33,455 nucleotides of DNA from Collinsella sp. BG-O-102 (GCF_023656745.1 NZ_JAMOKO010000020.1:1-33455); one strand, 5' to 3'. Positions 15,299-24,586 are shown, numbered from the stretch's first letter. The notes: generated from the sequence alone by a model not told the origin. Numbers and translations are program-made.

Positions 15299-15401
15299 CT
15301 ACGCGCCCTGGCGATGTTGAATTGGTGCCTTGCTCCTGTGGGGCCGTGGCGATGTTATGCTCTAACCTCGATTGTTTGAATTGCTTCGAAAAGAGGATGC
15401 C

Positions 15402-16544
15402 GTGATCTGCCCGCATTGCCTTAAGACTATCGAGGACGGCGCCTCGTTCTGCCCCTACTGCAACGCCTATGTGGGTCCGGGCGATGGCCCCGAGCACACC
15501 GAGTTCGTGTTCTGCGAGGGCTGCGGTGCCCGTCTTTCTCCGCACGATCGTACGTGTCCCAAATGCGGACGCCCCGCTCCGGGTATCCTCTCCGAGGACG
15601 CGGCCGCATCCGACCTGGCAGCGGGCCACACGGCGGGCTTTCCGCGCCTAACGCAAGAGCAGATCGATACCGAGGTGCCTCATGCGCCCGCCTCGGCTGC
15701 CGCGGTTCTTTCGGACGCCGCCGATCCTAACGAGACCTGCGTGCTGCCGGCTTTCGATAAGGATTTCGGTATCCCCAAGGTCGATATTCCCACGCCCGTT
15801 TCCCTGCACGACGATGCTCAAAAACCCAAGCGCAAAGTGCATCCCGACGAGGACGCCTATCACAAGCACAAGCGTCATATCCCCAAGCCGCTCATCGTCA
15901 TCGCGGTACTTGCCGTCGTTTGCGGCGGTGCCTATTGGTTCGTGACGACCGATCCCATGGGTGTCATGCCTGGCTTCTACGACCAGTTTGGCCAAGCTGC
16001 ACAAACCACCTTCCCCACGCGCCAAAAGGGCGAGGCGACTGAGGACGATACCAAGCAAGACGATTCTGCCGAGGTGGTCCAGGAAGAAACCGTGCTGACC
16101 GATGATCAGCTCTATACCAGGCTCGACGGTCTGTATCAGACCATCGTGTCCTACGGTGACGAGGACCAGATCGGCGAGGTCATCGATTCCTTTAACAACG
16201 GCTATCTCCGAACGCCGCTGTCCACCCGTCAGGAGCTGTCGCAGAGTGCTTACGCCCTGCGCGACCAGATTAAAAAGACGCAAGATGAGCTCAGCAACCT
16301 TAAGTACCAGGACGATACGGTCTATGCGGACGACATTGCCCACTTAAAGCAGCTTGCCGAGTGGATGTATGAGCGCGTCGACGTGATCTGCCAGAGTTGG
16401 GACATCTCGCTGGCCATTCCCGATGGCGAGTCGATGAGTTCTCACCAAAGCGAGATCCTGGCGCCCATCGCTCAGGGTGGCAACAGCGCGCTTAATCAGT
16501 ACGACGCCAACGTGGGCTCCTGGAAGCCGCAGCAGCGTTCCTAA
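15402..16544 (+). CDS. Membrane-anchored double zinc-ribbon protein of unknown function
   Basis: 380 residues. The N-terminus has two CxxC...CxxC ribbons: C3/C6 with C17/C20 and C38/C41 with C52/C55. A Pro/Ala/Asp-rich linker follows, then a basic KHKRHIPK stop and one membrane helix at about 163-183. The remaining ~195 residues should be outside the cell: a charged, low-complexity stretch and a helical domain with no family I recognise. The topology resembles proteins that couple a cytoplasmic zinc ribbon to an external domain, but no activity can be assigned. GTG 15402 has GAGG just upstream; the frame also runs up to TTG 15372. The 103 bp before it hold only a short direct repeat, TGGCGATGTT (15309 and 15347). 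Confidence 0.75.
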   Translation: MICPHCLKTIEDGASFCPYCNAYVGPGDGPEHTEFVFCEGCGARLSPHDRTCPKCGRPAPGILSEDAAASDLAAGHTAGFPRLTQEQIDTEVPHAPASAAAVLSDAADPNETCVLPAFDKDFGIPKVDIPTPVSLHDDAQKPKRKVHPDEDAYHKHKRHIPKPLIVIAVLAVVCGGAYWFVTTDPMGVMPGFYDQFGQAAQTTFPTRQKGEATEDDTKQDDSAEVVQEETVLTDDQLYTRLDGLYQTIVSYGDEDQIGEVIDSFNNGYLRTPLSTRQELSQSAYALRDQIKKTQDELSNLKYQDDTVYADDIAHLKQLAEWMYERVDVICQSWDISLAIPDGESMSSHQSEILAPIAQGGNSALNQYDANVGSWKPQQRS

Positions 16545-16582
16545 AATTAGTTCGCCATAGTCGGCATAACCTACGTGCGCAA

Positions 16583-16612
16583 TTGATGTAAGCGCATGCT
16601 TATTGCTACAAT
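16583..16612 (+). promoter_or_regulatory. Likely promoter for the cyclophilin-TPR unit
   Basis: TTGATG (16583-16588), 18 bp, TACAAT (16607-16612), about 40 bp before the cyclophilin ATG. The rest of the 107-bp gap shows nothing else. Confidence 0.55.
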
Positions 16613-16651
16613 TCGTACAAATATGCTTTAAACGCACGAGGAAGGAACCAC

Positions 16652-17194
16652 ATGTTTGGTTTTAAGAAAGAGCTCTACACGCCCGAGTATCAGCTTGCCG
16701 GCGACGAGTGCGCCGTTATCGAGACGTCGAAGGGTACCATCAAGGTCAAGTTTGACGGCGAGGGCGCTCCCATTCATGTCGCGAACTTCTGCGAGCTTTC
16801 TACGATGGGCTTCTATGATGGCCTTAAGTTCCATCGCTATGTGCCCGGTTTTGTCATCCAGGGCGGCGACCCCAATACCCGCGATATGTCCGGCGCCGAC
16901 GTCGCTGCCGGTCTTGAGGGCCCCGACGGCATGCCCGGTACCGGTGGTCCCGGCTACTGCATCAAGGGCGAGTTTGCCACCAATCCGCGCAACAGCCATG
17001 TCGATGGTGCCCTTGCCATGGCACGCTCCATGGACCCCGATTCCGCGGGTTCGCAGTTCTACTTCTGCCTGGGCGCCCAGCATAACCTCGATTCCGGTTA
17101 CACCGTCTTTGGTACCACGGTCGAGGGTCTCGATGTGATTTCGCAGCTGCGTGCCGGCGACGAGATCGTCCATGTCGAGATCGTTCACGAGTAA
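16652..17194 (+). CDS. Peptidyl-prolyl cis-trans isomerase, cyclophilin type
   Basis: 180 residues with the full cyclophilin core: FHRYVPGFVIQGGD (catalytic Arg in FHR), GALAMARSMDPDSAGSQFYF with the Gln and Phe of the proline pocket, and HNLDSGYTVFG. No signal peptide or lipobox is present, so it is cytoplasmic. It speeds proline isomerisation in folding proteins. The first ~20 residues (FGFKKELYTPEYQLAGDE) are a short extension before the fold. AGGAAGG lies upstream of ATG 16652. The stop is 11 bp before the TPR gene start, so the two share a transcript. Cyclophilins of this short form act on many clients; a link to the neighbouring membrane proteins is only suggested by position. Confidence 0.93.
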   Translation: MFGFKKELYTPEYQLAGDECAVIETSKGTIKVKFDGEGAPIHVANFCELSTMGFYDGLKFHRYVPGFVIQGGDPNTRDMSGADVAAGLEGPDGMPGTGGPGYCIKGEFATNPRNSHVDGALAMARSMDPDSAGSQFYFCLGAQHNLDSGYTVFGTTVEGLDVISQLRAGDEIVHVEIVHE

Positions 17195-17205
17195 AGGGGA
17201 CTTCC

Positions 17206-18510
17206 TTGAATAGCCAGCTGATCCAACAGGGCCGCGCCGCTTACCGCGCGGGTGATTTTTCCGCTGCAGCCCAGATGCTTGGGGCGGCAAAAACTCCCGA
17301 TGAGATTATGGGCGAGGCCGATCACCTTCGTGGCAACGCCTTGATGCACCTGGGCATGTATGCCGAGGCCGCCGAGGCCTACGCCGCTGCCCTCAATGAC
17401 GGCACCTACGGCAAGCGCGGCGCGCTGCTCACCAACCGCGGCAAGGCACTCGCCGCCGTGGGCGACTACACGACGGCCGCCCAGGCGTTCTCTGCTGCTA
17501 CGCAGGATGCTTCCTATGCCACGCCGTTCAAGGCCTATCTGGGCCTGGGTAACGCGCTGTTCCAGTCGGGCGACTATGCCAACGCGGGTACTGCCTTCCG
17601 TCAGGCTGCCATCGACGGCGCCAATCCGGCTCCTGCCGCCGCACTGGGCGAGCTTGGTCGTTGCTTCATTAAGCTCGGCCGTCCGGCGGATGCCGTGGAG
17701 ACCTACCGCACGGCTATCGACTTTGCCGGCCCCCGCGACGACACGCGTGCGCTCAACGCCGGCATGGGTCAGGCGCTTTCTGCCGCCGGCCGTCCCTCCG
17801 ACGCACTCGACGCCTTTAACGCCGCTACTGCCGATGGCATCTACCAGCTCACTTCCGAGCAGGCCGATGAGCTTGCCCGCGTGCATGATTCGCTTGCCGC
17901 GCTGTCTGCCCAGACGGCTATGGCCACGGCTCCGGCGCCCGCGATGGACGCTCCTGCCGTCGATCCGCTCGATCCTACGGGCGCGACCGGTCAGTTTATG
18001 CCCGATCCCTCGGACACCGGCTTCTTTACGCTGTCCGAGTCCGAGATGGTCCAGCAGGACCGTCAGGATCGTAAGCAGGCCAAGGTCCGTCGTCGCCATC
18101 GCCACACGGGTCTCAAAGTCTTCATCGTGCTGCTTCTGCTCATTTTGATTGCTGCGGGCGGTCTGGGCTTTGCCTACACGCGCGGCTTTGGCTTCCCCTC
18201 GCAGGAGTCGGTTATCACCGATCTGTTCCAGGCTGCCGGCGACGGTGACACCGCAAAGGCCGAGTCTTGCCTGGCCTCGAGCCTGTCCGAGGACGCCAAG
18301 TCGATGATCATCTCCTCGATTCCGCAGGGCGCCACCGTGTCCGTCGAGGGCATGGATCAGTCCATGACCGAGACGACCGCTAAGGTGAAGGCATCGCTGT
18401 CCAAGGGCGGCGAGCAGGAGTACACCGTCAAATTCGTGCGCTCCGACAACCATATCGGCTGGGCCGTTTCCTCGCTCGATATGGATTTCTCGGCTGCTGA
18501 CAACCAGTAG
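17206..18510 (+). CDS. TPR-repeat protein with one membrane helix and external C-terminal domain
   Basis: 434 residues starting at TTG 17206, chosen for AAAGGGGA five bases upstream. Residues 1 to about 235 are helical tetratricopeptide-type repeats, visible as recurring A-x-x-G-D-Y/F patterns (for example GDFSAAAQML, GMYAEAAEAY, GDYTTAAQAF, GDYANAGTAF, GRPADAVETY). A Pro/Asp-rich linker and a strongly basic stretch KVRRRHRH precede one membrane helix at 303-325. The last ~105 residues should be outside and resemble small DUF4878-like or NTF2-like domains seen in actinobacterial surface proteins; this is a guess. The layout cytoplasm-helix-exterior mirrors the zinc-ribbon protein two genes upstream. 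Function unknown; TPRs suggest a partner protein. Confidence 0.8.
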   Translation: MNSQLIQQGRAAYRAGDFSAAAQMLGAAKTPDEIMGEADHLRGNALMHLGMYAEAAEAYAAALNDGTYGKRGALLTNRGKALAAVGDYTTAAQAFSAATQDASYATPFKAYLGLGNALFQSGDYANAGTAFRQAAIDGANPAPAAALGELGRCFIKLGRPADAVETYRTAIDFAGPRDDTRALNAGMGQALSAAGRPSDALDAFNAATADGIYQLTSEQADELARVHDSLAALSAQTAMATAPAPAMDAPAVDPLDPTGATGQFMPDPSDTGFFTLSESEMVQQDRQDRKQAKVRRRHRHTGLKVFIVLLLLILIAAGGLGFAYTRGFGFPSQESVITDLFQAAGDGDTAKAESCLASSLSEDAKSMIISSIPQGATVSVEGMDQSMTETTAKVKASLSKGGEQEYTVKFVRSDNHIGWAVSSLDMDFSAADNQ

Positions 18511-18532
18511 TGACCTTATGGGATTTAGCTTT

Positions 18533-18565
18533 GCCCGGCGCTTCACCGCAAGTGAGGTGCCGGGC
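18533..18565 (+). terminator. Hairpin after the TPR gene, possible terminator
   Basis: GCCCGGC and GCCGGGC pair at the base, TTCAC and GTGAG pair inside, around CGCAA. No T run follows (TTGCGC), so termination would be weak or factor-assisted. The mreB promoter should lie in the next 60 bp; only a TATGAT at 18575-18580 is visible, without a good -35. Confidence 0.5.
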
Positions 18566-18625
18566 TTGCGCTAGTATGATGAGCTAGTAGTTTTCCAGCA
18601 ATCATCCAACACATCAGGAGTTGCG

Positions 18626-19669
18626 TTGTTTTCTTTGATGGATATGTTCTTCGGTAGCTATGCGGGCGATCTTGCCATCGACCTCGGCACCGCAAATACG
18701 CTTGTCTCCGTGCGCGGCAAGGGCATCGTCATCCGCGAGCCCTCCGTCGTCGCCATCGACAAGAACGACGAGCGCATCCTGGCGGTCGGTATCGAGGCAA
18801 AGCGCATGCTCGGCCGTACGCCCGGCAACATTGTGGCCGTTCGTCCCCTGAAGGACGGCGTCATCGCCGACTTCGACGTTACCGAGGCCATGCTTCGCTA
18901 CTTTATCGACAAGGCGTCCGAGAAGCGCTATCCGTGGACTCCGCGTCCGCGTGTTGTCGTCTGCGTTCCCTCCGGCGTCACGTCGGTCGAGAAGCGCGCT
19001 GTCTTTGAGGCCACGATCCAGGCCGGCGCTCGCCAGGCCTACCTGATCGAGGAGCCCATGGCTGCTGCTATCGGCGCCGACCTGCCTGTCGAGGAGCCCA
19101 CCGGCTCCATGGTCATCGACATCGGTGGCGGTACCACCGAGGTTGCCGTTATCGCTATGGGCGGCATCGTCGTCTCGCAGTCCATCCGTATTGCCGGCGA
19201 CGAGTTCGATCAGGCCATCCTCACGCACGTTCGCGATGCCTACAACCTTGCCATCGGCGAGCGTACGGCAGAGGACATCAAGATCAAGGTCGGTTCCGCC
19301 GTGCCGCTCAAGGACGAGCTTGACGTCGAGGTCAACGGCCGCGACGTGATCACCGGTCTGCCCAAGACCGTGCGCATCGAGAGCGAGGAGATTCGTCGCG
19401 CGCTCAACAAGCCGCTCGACGAGATGGCCAAGGCCGTCAAGGACGCACTCGACGCTACGCCTCCCGATCTTGCCTCGGACCTTATGTACTACGGTATTTT
19501 GCTGACTGGTGGCGGCGCGCTGCTGCGCGGTCTCGACGTGCGCCTGCGCGATGAGACCGGTGTTTCGGTCAACGTCAGCCCCACGGCGCTCGATAACGTC
19601 GTTAACGGCTGTGCCCGCGTGCTCGAGGCCAATGCGTTTGATGGCGGCTTCGTCCAGACCAATGCTTAA
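18626..19669 (+). CDS. mreB: Rod shape-determining protein MreB
   Basis: 347 residues, actin-like. Phosphate-binding loops are AIDLGTANTLV at the N-terminus and VIDIGGGTTEVAVI in the middle; the adenosine motif is LTGGGALLRGLD. MreB filaments move along the inner membrane and direct side-wall synthesis by RodA-PBP2. The N-terminal SLMDMFFGSYAGD stretch fits the usual short membrane-binding region. TTG 18626 is preferred because CAGGAG (18615-18620) lies five bases upstream; ATG 18638 is too far from it. It begins the mreBCD-PBP2-rodA series, all in one direction with gaps under 25 bp. Its presence implies rod-like or ovoid growth. Confidence 0.95.
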   Translation: MFSLMDMFFGSYAGDLAIDLGTANTLVSVRGKGIVIREPSVVAIDKNDERILAVGIEAKRMLGRTPGNIVAVRPLKDGVIADFDVTEAMLRYFIDKASEKRYPWTPRPRVVVCVPSGVTSVEKRAVFEATIQAGARQAYLIEEPMAAAIGADLPVEEPTGSMVIDIGGGTTEVAVIAMGGIVVSQSIRIAGDEFDQAILTHVRDAYNLAIGERTAEDIKIKVGSAVPLKDELDVEVNGRDVITGLPKTVRIESEEIRRALNKPLDEMAKAVKDALDATPPDLASDLMYYGILLTGGGALLRGLDVRLRDETGVSVNVSPTALDNVVNGCARVLEANAFDGGFVQTNA

Positions 19670-19690
19670 TTTCCAAAAGGTGGATTCCAT

Positions 19691-20689
19691 TTGGCACGAT
19701 CTTCGGGTTTCTCCACAAATCTGAATACCAAGCGACAATCAACGGGTATGCGCCCGTTGATTGTTTTCAGCCTGATTTCGGTGTTGCTGCTCACGTTTTA
19801 CATCCGCGAGGGCGAGGCAGGACCGATTCATGCCGTGCGTTCGGGCGTGACGACGATTACCTCGCCGGTGCGCTTTGTGGGCTCGGCTGTGGCGGCCCCC
19901 TTCAATGCGATCGGCAACGTGTTCTCTAACCTTACGGCGTCGCAGGACACGCTTGACGAGCTTAAGAAGCAAAACGAGGAGCTGACCTCTAAGGTTGCTG
20001 AGCTCTCCGAGGCTCAAAAGACCGCCGAGCGTCTGGAGGGGCTGGTCGGCCTGCAGTCGACCTACAACCTCAAATCGACCGCTGCTCGTATCGTTGGTGC
20101 CTCGGGCGATGCCTGGACCTCGACCGTAACCATCGACAAGGGCTCTGCCGACGGCCTTACCATCAACATGCCCGTGACGAGTTCTGCCGGTGTTATCGGT
20201 CAGATTATCGAGGTATCGGCCAAGACCTCTACCGTGCGCCTTATTGGCGACGAGAACTCGGGTGTGTCCGCCATGGTACAGGACACGCGCGCCCAGGGCA
20301 TGCTGCAGGGTCAGGCTGACGGCACGCTGCGTCTTGAGTACGTGAGCGTCGACTCCGATGTTAAGGTTGGCGACATCATCGTGACCTCGGGCATTGGCGG
20401 TGTATTCCCCAAGGGTCTACCGCTCGGCACCGTCTCGTCGGTTGAGAAGTCGGCAAACGACGTGTACTACACCATTGTGGTGCGCGCTCAGACCACGGCC
20501 GAGAACAACGAGGAAGTGCTGGTCATCACCTCGCTGACCGACGAACAGTCGGCTTCGGATGAGGACGTGAGCACCGCTAATAGCACGCCGCAGGGAACGT
20601 CGCGCGACGCTGCGACCAAGACGAAGGACGAGAGTTCGGATGACAGTTCCGACGCGTCCGAGACGACCGATTCCGGCTCGAGCGAATAG
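19691..20689 (+). CDS. mreC: Rod shape-determining protein MreC
   Basis: 332 residues. After a short cytoplasmic start, one membrane helix (about 20-38, PLIVFSLISVLLLTFYI) leads to a coiled coil (about 85-120, LDELKKQNEELTSKVAEL) and two beta-barrel subdomains with the family pattern GSADGLTINMPV and DIIVTSGIGGVFPKGLPLG. MreC links MreB to PBP2 and RodA from the outside and helps switch PBP2 on. The last ~45 residues are a Ser/Asp/Thr-rich, low-complexity tail, longer than in model species. TTG 19691 has AAAAGGTGG upstream. Confidence 0.93.
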   Translation: MARSSGFSTNLNTKRQSTGMRPLIVFSLISVLLLTFYIREGEAGPIHAVRSGVTTITSPVRFVGSAVAAPFNAIGNVFSNLTASQDTLDELKKQNEELTSKVAELSEAQKTAERLEGLVGLQSTYNLKSTAARIVGASGDAWTSTVTIDKGSADGLTINMPVTSSAGVIGQIIEVSAKTSTVRLIGDENSGVSAMVQDTRAQGMLQGQADGTLRLEYVSVDSDVKVGDIIVTSGIGGVFPKGLPLGTVSSVEKSANDVYYTIVVRAQTTAENNEEVLVITSLTDEQSASDEDVSTANSTPQGTSRDAATKTKDESSDDSSDASETTDSGSSE

Positions 20690-20700
20690 GGGGCATGTCC

Positions 20701-21267
20701 ATGGATCTACACGAGCAGGGGATGAGCTCCCGTACGTTTGTAATCGCCGCCATCGTGTGCGTGCTGCTGCAGGCAGGCCTGGCACCGCAGATCTCCATTG
20801 CGGGCGGTCGCGTCAACTTCATGATTATCCTGGTGTGCCTAAGCGTGTTCTCGGGCGACCCGACCCGTGCCGTCGTGTGCGGTTTTTGCAGCGGCTTGTT
20901 CTATGACCTGTCCGCTGCCGTGCCGGTGGGCGTTATGTCGCTCCTGCTGACCGTGGGTTCTTTTGCCCTGGTGCACAGCGCCGTCGGTCAGACGGGCGGT
21001 ACCCCGAGTGCGCGCGGCGTCACTGTGGGCGCCTTCGCGCTCGTCATTAATGTGATCTACAGCATCGTCTTGCTGTTTATGGGTTTGGAGACGAGCTTTG
21101 TCGTGGCGATCTTCGGCCATGCGCTGCCGTCCTCGATCCTGACGGGTCTGGTTGCCATTCCGTTTTTGATGTCCGGCGTCGTGCCGCAGTCCGGCTATGG
21201 ATTCTCCGCACGTGGCGGACGCCAGACGGGTATGCGCTTTAAGCCCAAGATCCGTAAGCTCAAATAG
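20701..21267 (+). CDS. mreD: Rod shape-determining protein MreD
   Basis: 188 residues, almost wholly hydrophobic, with five to six membrane helices and the typical FMIILVCLSVFSGDPTRAVV segment plus GLFYDL early in the chain. MreD is the integral-membrane partner of MreC in the elongasome. Two ATGs compete: 20695 has the GGGGG almost touching it, while 20701 has AGGGGGC at a proper seven-base spacing, so 20701 is preferred. It begins 11 bp after the mreC stop and ends 13 bp before PBP2. Sequence identity between MreD proteins is low, so the call leans on position and hydrophobicity. Confidence 0.88.
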   Translation: MDLHEQGMSSRTFVIAAIVCVLLQAGLAPQISIAGGRVNFMIILVCLSVFSGDPTRAVVCGFCSGLFYDLSAAVPVGVMSLLLTVGSFALVHSAVGQTGGTPSARGVTVGAFALVINVIYSIVLLFMGLETSFVVAIFGHALPSSILTGLVAIPFLMSGVVPQSGYGFSARGGRQTGMRFKPKIRKLK

Positions 21268-21280
21268 GGGAGGCCCGTAG

Positions 21281-23350
21281 ATGTCTTCCCAGATGACGGT
21301 TATTATCGCCGGTATCGTGCTGGTTGTGGCCATCGTGGTCGCGTTGGTCATCATGCGTCGTGGCGATTCCCGTTTTACCTACGATACGCAGCATGGAACG
21401 GCCCCGCGCGCCACCGAGGGCGAGGGCAATACCGCGGCGACCGCCTTTAAGGGCCGCTTTTCCATCCTCACCACGGGTGTGGGCGCGATGTTTGCGGCAC
21501 TTGCCGTCAAGCTGTGGGGCATGCAGATGGTCTCGTCGGACTATTACGAGAAGCAGGCCAATAGTAATCAGACTCGCACCGTTACCACACCCGCTGTGCG
21601 CGGCCGCATCCTCGACCGCAATGGCGTGGCGCTTGTCCAGAACCGTCCCTCACTTGCTGTCGTGGCCTACCGCGACCTTGCCGAGGATGAGGTTCTGGTT
21701 CGCCATCTTGCCAACGTGCTTGGAATGCCTTATGTGGCGGTCCTTCGCAATATTCAGGACAATACAGAGGGCGCTCAGAGCCTGCATACCATCGCGACGG
21801 ACGTCCGTCGCTCCACGGTTGCCTATATCAAGGAACACGCCGGCGAGTTCCCGGGCGTCAAGATTGCCGAGCGTACCGAACGCCAGTATCCATACGGCGA
21901 GACGGCATGCCATATCTTGGGCTATACCGGCACCATTACCTCCGAGCAGCTCGAGGCCCAGAATAAGAAAACCTCTGGCGATGATGATGCTTCTGCTGGC
22001 AAGATTACGTACCAGTCGGGCGATATCGTGGGCCAGGCGGGCGTTGAGAGCTACTACGAAAACCTGCTGCAGGGTATTCGTGGCGAGCAGACCGTCAAGG
22101 TCGATGCCTCGGGCAATGTGACCGGTCAGGCCGGCGCCGTGCCCGCGAAGGCCGGCTCCGACATTAAGCTCACGCTCGACCTTAAGATCCAACAGGCCTG
22201 TGAGACGGCACTGGCGAGCGCTATCGAGCTTGCCAAGACCACTGGCTACAGCAATGCCGGCAACGGCGCTGTGGTGTGTCTCGATCCCAACAATGGCGAG
22301 ATCCTGGGCATGGCGAGCCAGCCCAAGTTCGATCCGTCCGTCTTTATCGGCGGCGTCTCAAATGACGTGTGGACCGAGCTCAATGATGACAAGGGTTCGC
22401 ACCCGCTGCTCAACCGCGCCATTAGCGGACAGTACATGTCGGCCTCGACCATCAAGCCGCTCTCGGCGCTGGCCGGTCTTGAGTTTGGAACCTACACGTC
22501 GGGGCAGACGACCAACTGCACGGGTTATTGGACGGGTCTGGGCAAGTCGTGGGGCAAGTACTGCTGGCTGCATTCCGGCCACGGCACCATGACGCTGCAG
22601 TCGGGAATCGCCAACTCGTGCGACCCTGTCTTCTATGACATGGGCAAGGCGTTCTTTTATGACGAGCAACATCCCGAGGGTCTGCAGGAGGTCTTTCGTC
22701 GCTGGGGTCTAGGCAAGACCTGCGGTATCGATCTGCCGAGTGAGGGCGCGGGCCGTATTCCCGATGCCGAGTGGAAAGAGTCGTACTTCACCGACGCATC
22801 TGCCGAGGACCGCAAGTGGAATGCCGGCGATATGACCAACATTGCCATCGGTCAGGGCGACATCCTGGTGACGCCCCTGCAGATGGCGTGTGCCTATATG
22901 GGTCTTGCCAACGGCGGCAAACAGTACGTGCCTCACGTGTTTTTGTCTGCCGTGTCGCGCGATGGCGACGGCGATGCCTATAAGTACAACGGCAAGGGCA
23001 AAAAGAAGCGCCTGGAGGCCAAGATCAACAGCGATTCGGATTTGGCTCTTGTTCGCAACGGCATGCACGACGTGATTTACACGGCATCGACGTCCCTGGC
23101 GGCTCACTTTGGCACCCTGACGCCGCAGGTATACGGCAAGTCGGGCACGGGCGAGAAAAGTGGCGAGGATGAATACGCGTGGTTCTGCGCCTATGCACCG
23201 GCCGATGACCCCAAGTATGTCATCGCTACCGTCCTGGAGCAGGGCGGCGGTGGCTCAGATACCGCGATGCATGTCGTGCGCGACGTGCTCGGCGTGATTT
23301 ATGACGAGCCCGATACCTCTTCGGCCTCGGGCGATTCTTCGGTTCGATAG
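21281..23350 (+). CDS. mrdA: Class B penicillin-binding protein 2 (elongasome transpeptidase)
   Basis: 689 residues. The dimerisation/pedestal region starts with RGRILDRNG; the transpeptidase has the active-site S389-T-I-K392, S446-C-D448 (the SxN position is SxD, as in other PBP2 proteins) and K620-S-G in YGKSGTGE. It cross-links side-wall peptidoglycan outside the membrane, paired with RodA. There are two hydrophobic N-terminal stretches, at about 6-25 and 61-80, where family members normally have one; the 35 residues between are Thr/Gly/Arg-rich. GGGAGG lies upstream of ATG 21281. A beta-lactam target. Confidence 0.93.
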   Translation: MSSQMTVIIAGIVLVVAIVVALVIMRRGDSRFTYDTQHGTAPRATEGEGNTAATAFKGRFSILTTGVGAMFAALAVKLWGMQMVSSDYYEKQANSNQTRTVTTPAVRGRILDRNGVALVQNRPSLAVVAYRDLAEDEVLVRHLANVLGMPYVAVLRNIQDNTEGAQSLHTIATDVRRSTVAYIKEHAGEFPGVKIAERTERQYPYGETACHILGYTGTITSEQLEAQNKKTSGDDDASAGKITYQSGDIVGQAGVESYYENLLQGIRGEQTVKVDASGNVTGQAGAVPAKAGSDIKLTLDLKIQQACETALASAIELAKTTGYSNAGNGAVVCLDPNNGEILGMASQPKFDPSVFIGGVSNDVWTELNDDKGSHPLLNRAISGQYMSASTIKPLSALAGLEFGTYTSGQTTNCTGYWTGLGKSWGKYCWLHSGHGTMTLQSGIANSCDPVFYDMGKAFFYDEQHPEGLQEVFRRWGLGKTCGIDLPSEGAGRIPDAEWKESYFTDASAEDRKWNAGDMTNIAIGQGDILVTPLQMACAYMGLANGGKQYVPHVFLSAVSRDGDGDAYKYNGKGKKKRLEAKINSDSDLALVRNGMHDVIYTASTSLAAHFGTLTPQVYGKSGTGEKSGEDEYAWFCAYAPADDPKYVIATVLEQGGGGSDTAMHVVRDVLGVIYDEPDTSSASGDSSVR

Positions 23351-23359
23351 GAGGTTGCG

Positions 23360-24586
23360 ATGGATTTTTCTCCGGCGGATCTGTTCCGTTCAACCAAGAC
23401 CGGCTCTCGCAGCAGCCTGGACCGTGTCAACAAGCAACTTTCGGCCTCGCGCGGCACGTTTCGCCAAAAGGTGCATATCGGTGTGCTCGTGGCTACTGTG
23501 GCCCTCGTCGCCTACGGTGCCATCATTATCTGGTCGGCTTCGCAGTTTAAGGCCGACGCTTCGTTCTCACGCCATCTGCTGGGAATTGGAATCGGTACGG
23601 TGCTGGCGGTGCTGGTCTGGCGTACCGACCTGCGCGGTATTTCCAATTTCTCGACGGCGTTGCTCGTCATCGACCTGATCGTGATCCTCTCGCCCAAGAT
23701 TCCAGGTCTGTCCTATACGGGCGGTCTGGGCATGACGGGCTGGATCAAGATTCCCGGTATCGGCTTGACATTCCAGCCGGTTGAGCTTGCCAAGCTCATC
23801 ACCATCTTCTTTATTGCTACGCTTGGCTCGCAGTATAACGGTCGCATCGATACCGTTCGCGACTACGTCAAGCTCTGCGGCATGCTGTCCATTCCGTTTT
23901 TGGCCGTCGTTGCCATGGGCGACCTGGGCTCGGGCCTGGTCGTGCTTGTTTCGGGCGCCATCGTCATTTGTATGAGCGGTGCACGCCGCGAATGGGTGCT
24001 GTCGACCCTGGCCCTGCTCGTGGGCCTGGTGGCCCTCGTTCTGGCGCTTGATTCGGTCTTTGATTCGTTGCTCGGCCACGATGTGCTCATCAAGCAGTAC
24101 CAGATGAACCGTCTGACGGTCTTTATCGACCCCGATAATGCCGATTCGGACGATGCCTACAACCTGCAGCAGTCGCTTATCGCCGTTGGCTCGGGCGGCT
24201 TCTTTGGTAAGGGTTTGGGCCATGCGACGCAGTCGGCCGGCGGCTTTCTGCCTGAGTTCCACACCGACTTCGTCTTCGCCTTCCTGTCCGAGACCTTTGG
24301 CTTTTGCGGTTCCTTTTTGCTCCTGTGCCTCTACGTGCTGTTGATCTTTTCGACGATTCGCGTCGCCTTTAAGTGCGAGTCCCTGTTTTTGCGTCTTTCG
24401 TGTGTTGGCATCGTTGGCATGTGGGCGTTCCAGACCTTCGAAAACATCGGCATGTGCATCGGCATGATGCCGATTACCGGTATTCCGCTACCGTTTATTA
24501 GCTTCGGTTCGTCTTCGATGATGATTCAGCTGCTGACGGTGGGTATCGTACAATCCATATGGCGGCATCGTTCGGGCGCCGCGTAA
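23360..24586 (+). CDS. rodA: SEDS-family peptidoglycan glycosyltransferase RodA
   Basis: 408 residues, with about ten membrane helices after a ~36-residue charged cytoplasmic start. SEDS signatures: GLTFQPVELAKL, VAMGDLGSGLVVL (with the catalytic Asp region), AVGSGGFFGKGLG and MPITGIPLPFISFGSSS. Being next to PBP2 and mreBCD it is RodA and not FtsW. It polymerises lipid II into glycan strands. GGAGGT is seven bases before ATG 23360. The stop is 18 bp before the next gene, so that unknown gene is likely in the same transcript. Confidence 0.94.
   Translation: MDFSPADLFRSTKTGSRSSLDRVNKQLSASRGTFRQKVHIGVLVATVALVAYGAIIIWSASQFKADASFSRHLLGIGIGTVLAVLVWRTDLRGISNFSTALLVIDLIVILSPKIPGLSYTGGLGMTGWIKIPGIGLTFQPVELAKLITIFFIATLGSQYNGRIDTVRDYVKLCGMLSIPFLAVVAMGDLGSGLVVLVSGAIVICMSGARREWVLSTLALLVGLVALVLALDSVFDSLLGHDVLIKQYQMNRLTVFIDPDNADSDDAYNLQQSLIAVGSGGFFGKGLGHATQSAGGFLPEFHTDFVFAFLSETFGFCGSFLLLCLYVLLIFSTIRVAFKCESLFLRLSCVGIVGMWAFQTFENIGMCIGMMPITGIPLPFISFGSSSMMIQLLTVGIVQSIWRHRSGAA

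Noticed and set aside
15309-15356. Direct repeat TGGCGATGTT before the zinc-ribbon gene as an operator
   Set aside because: Only two 10-base copies 38 bp apart with no known regulator nearby; could be chance.
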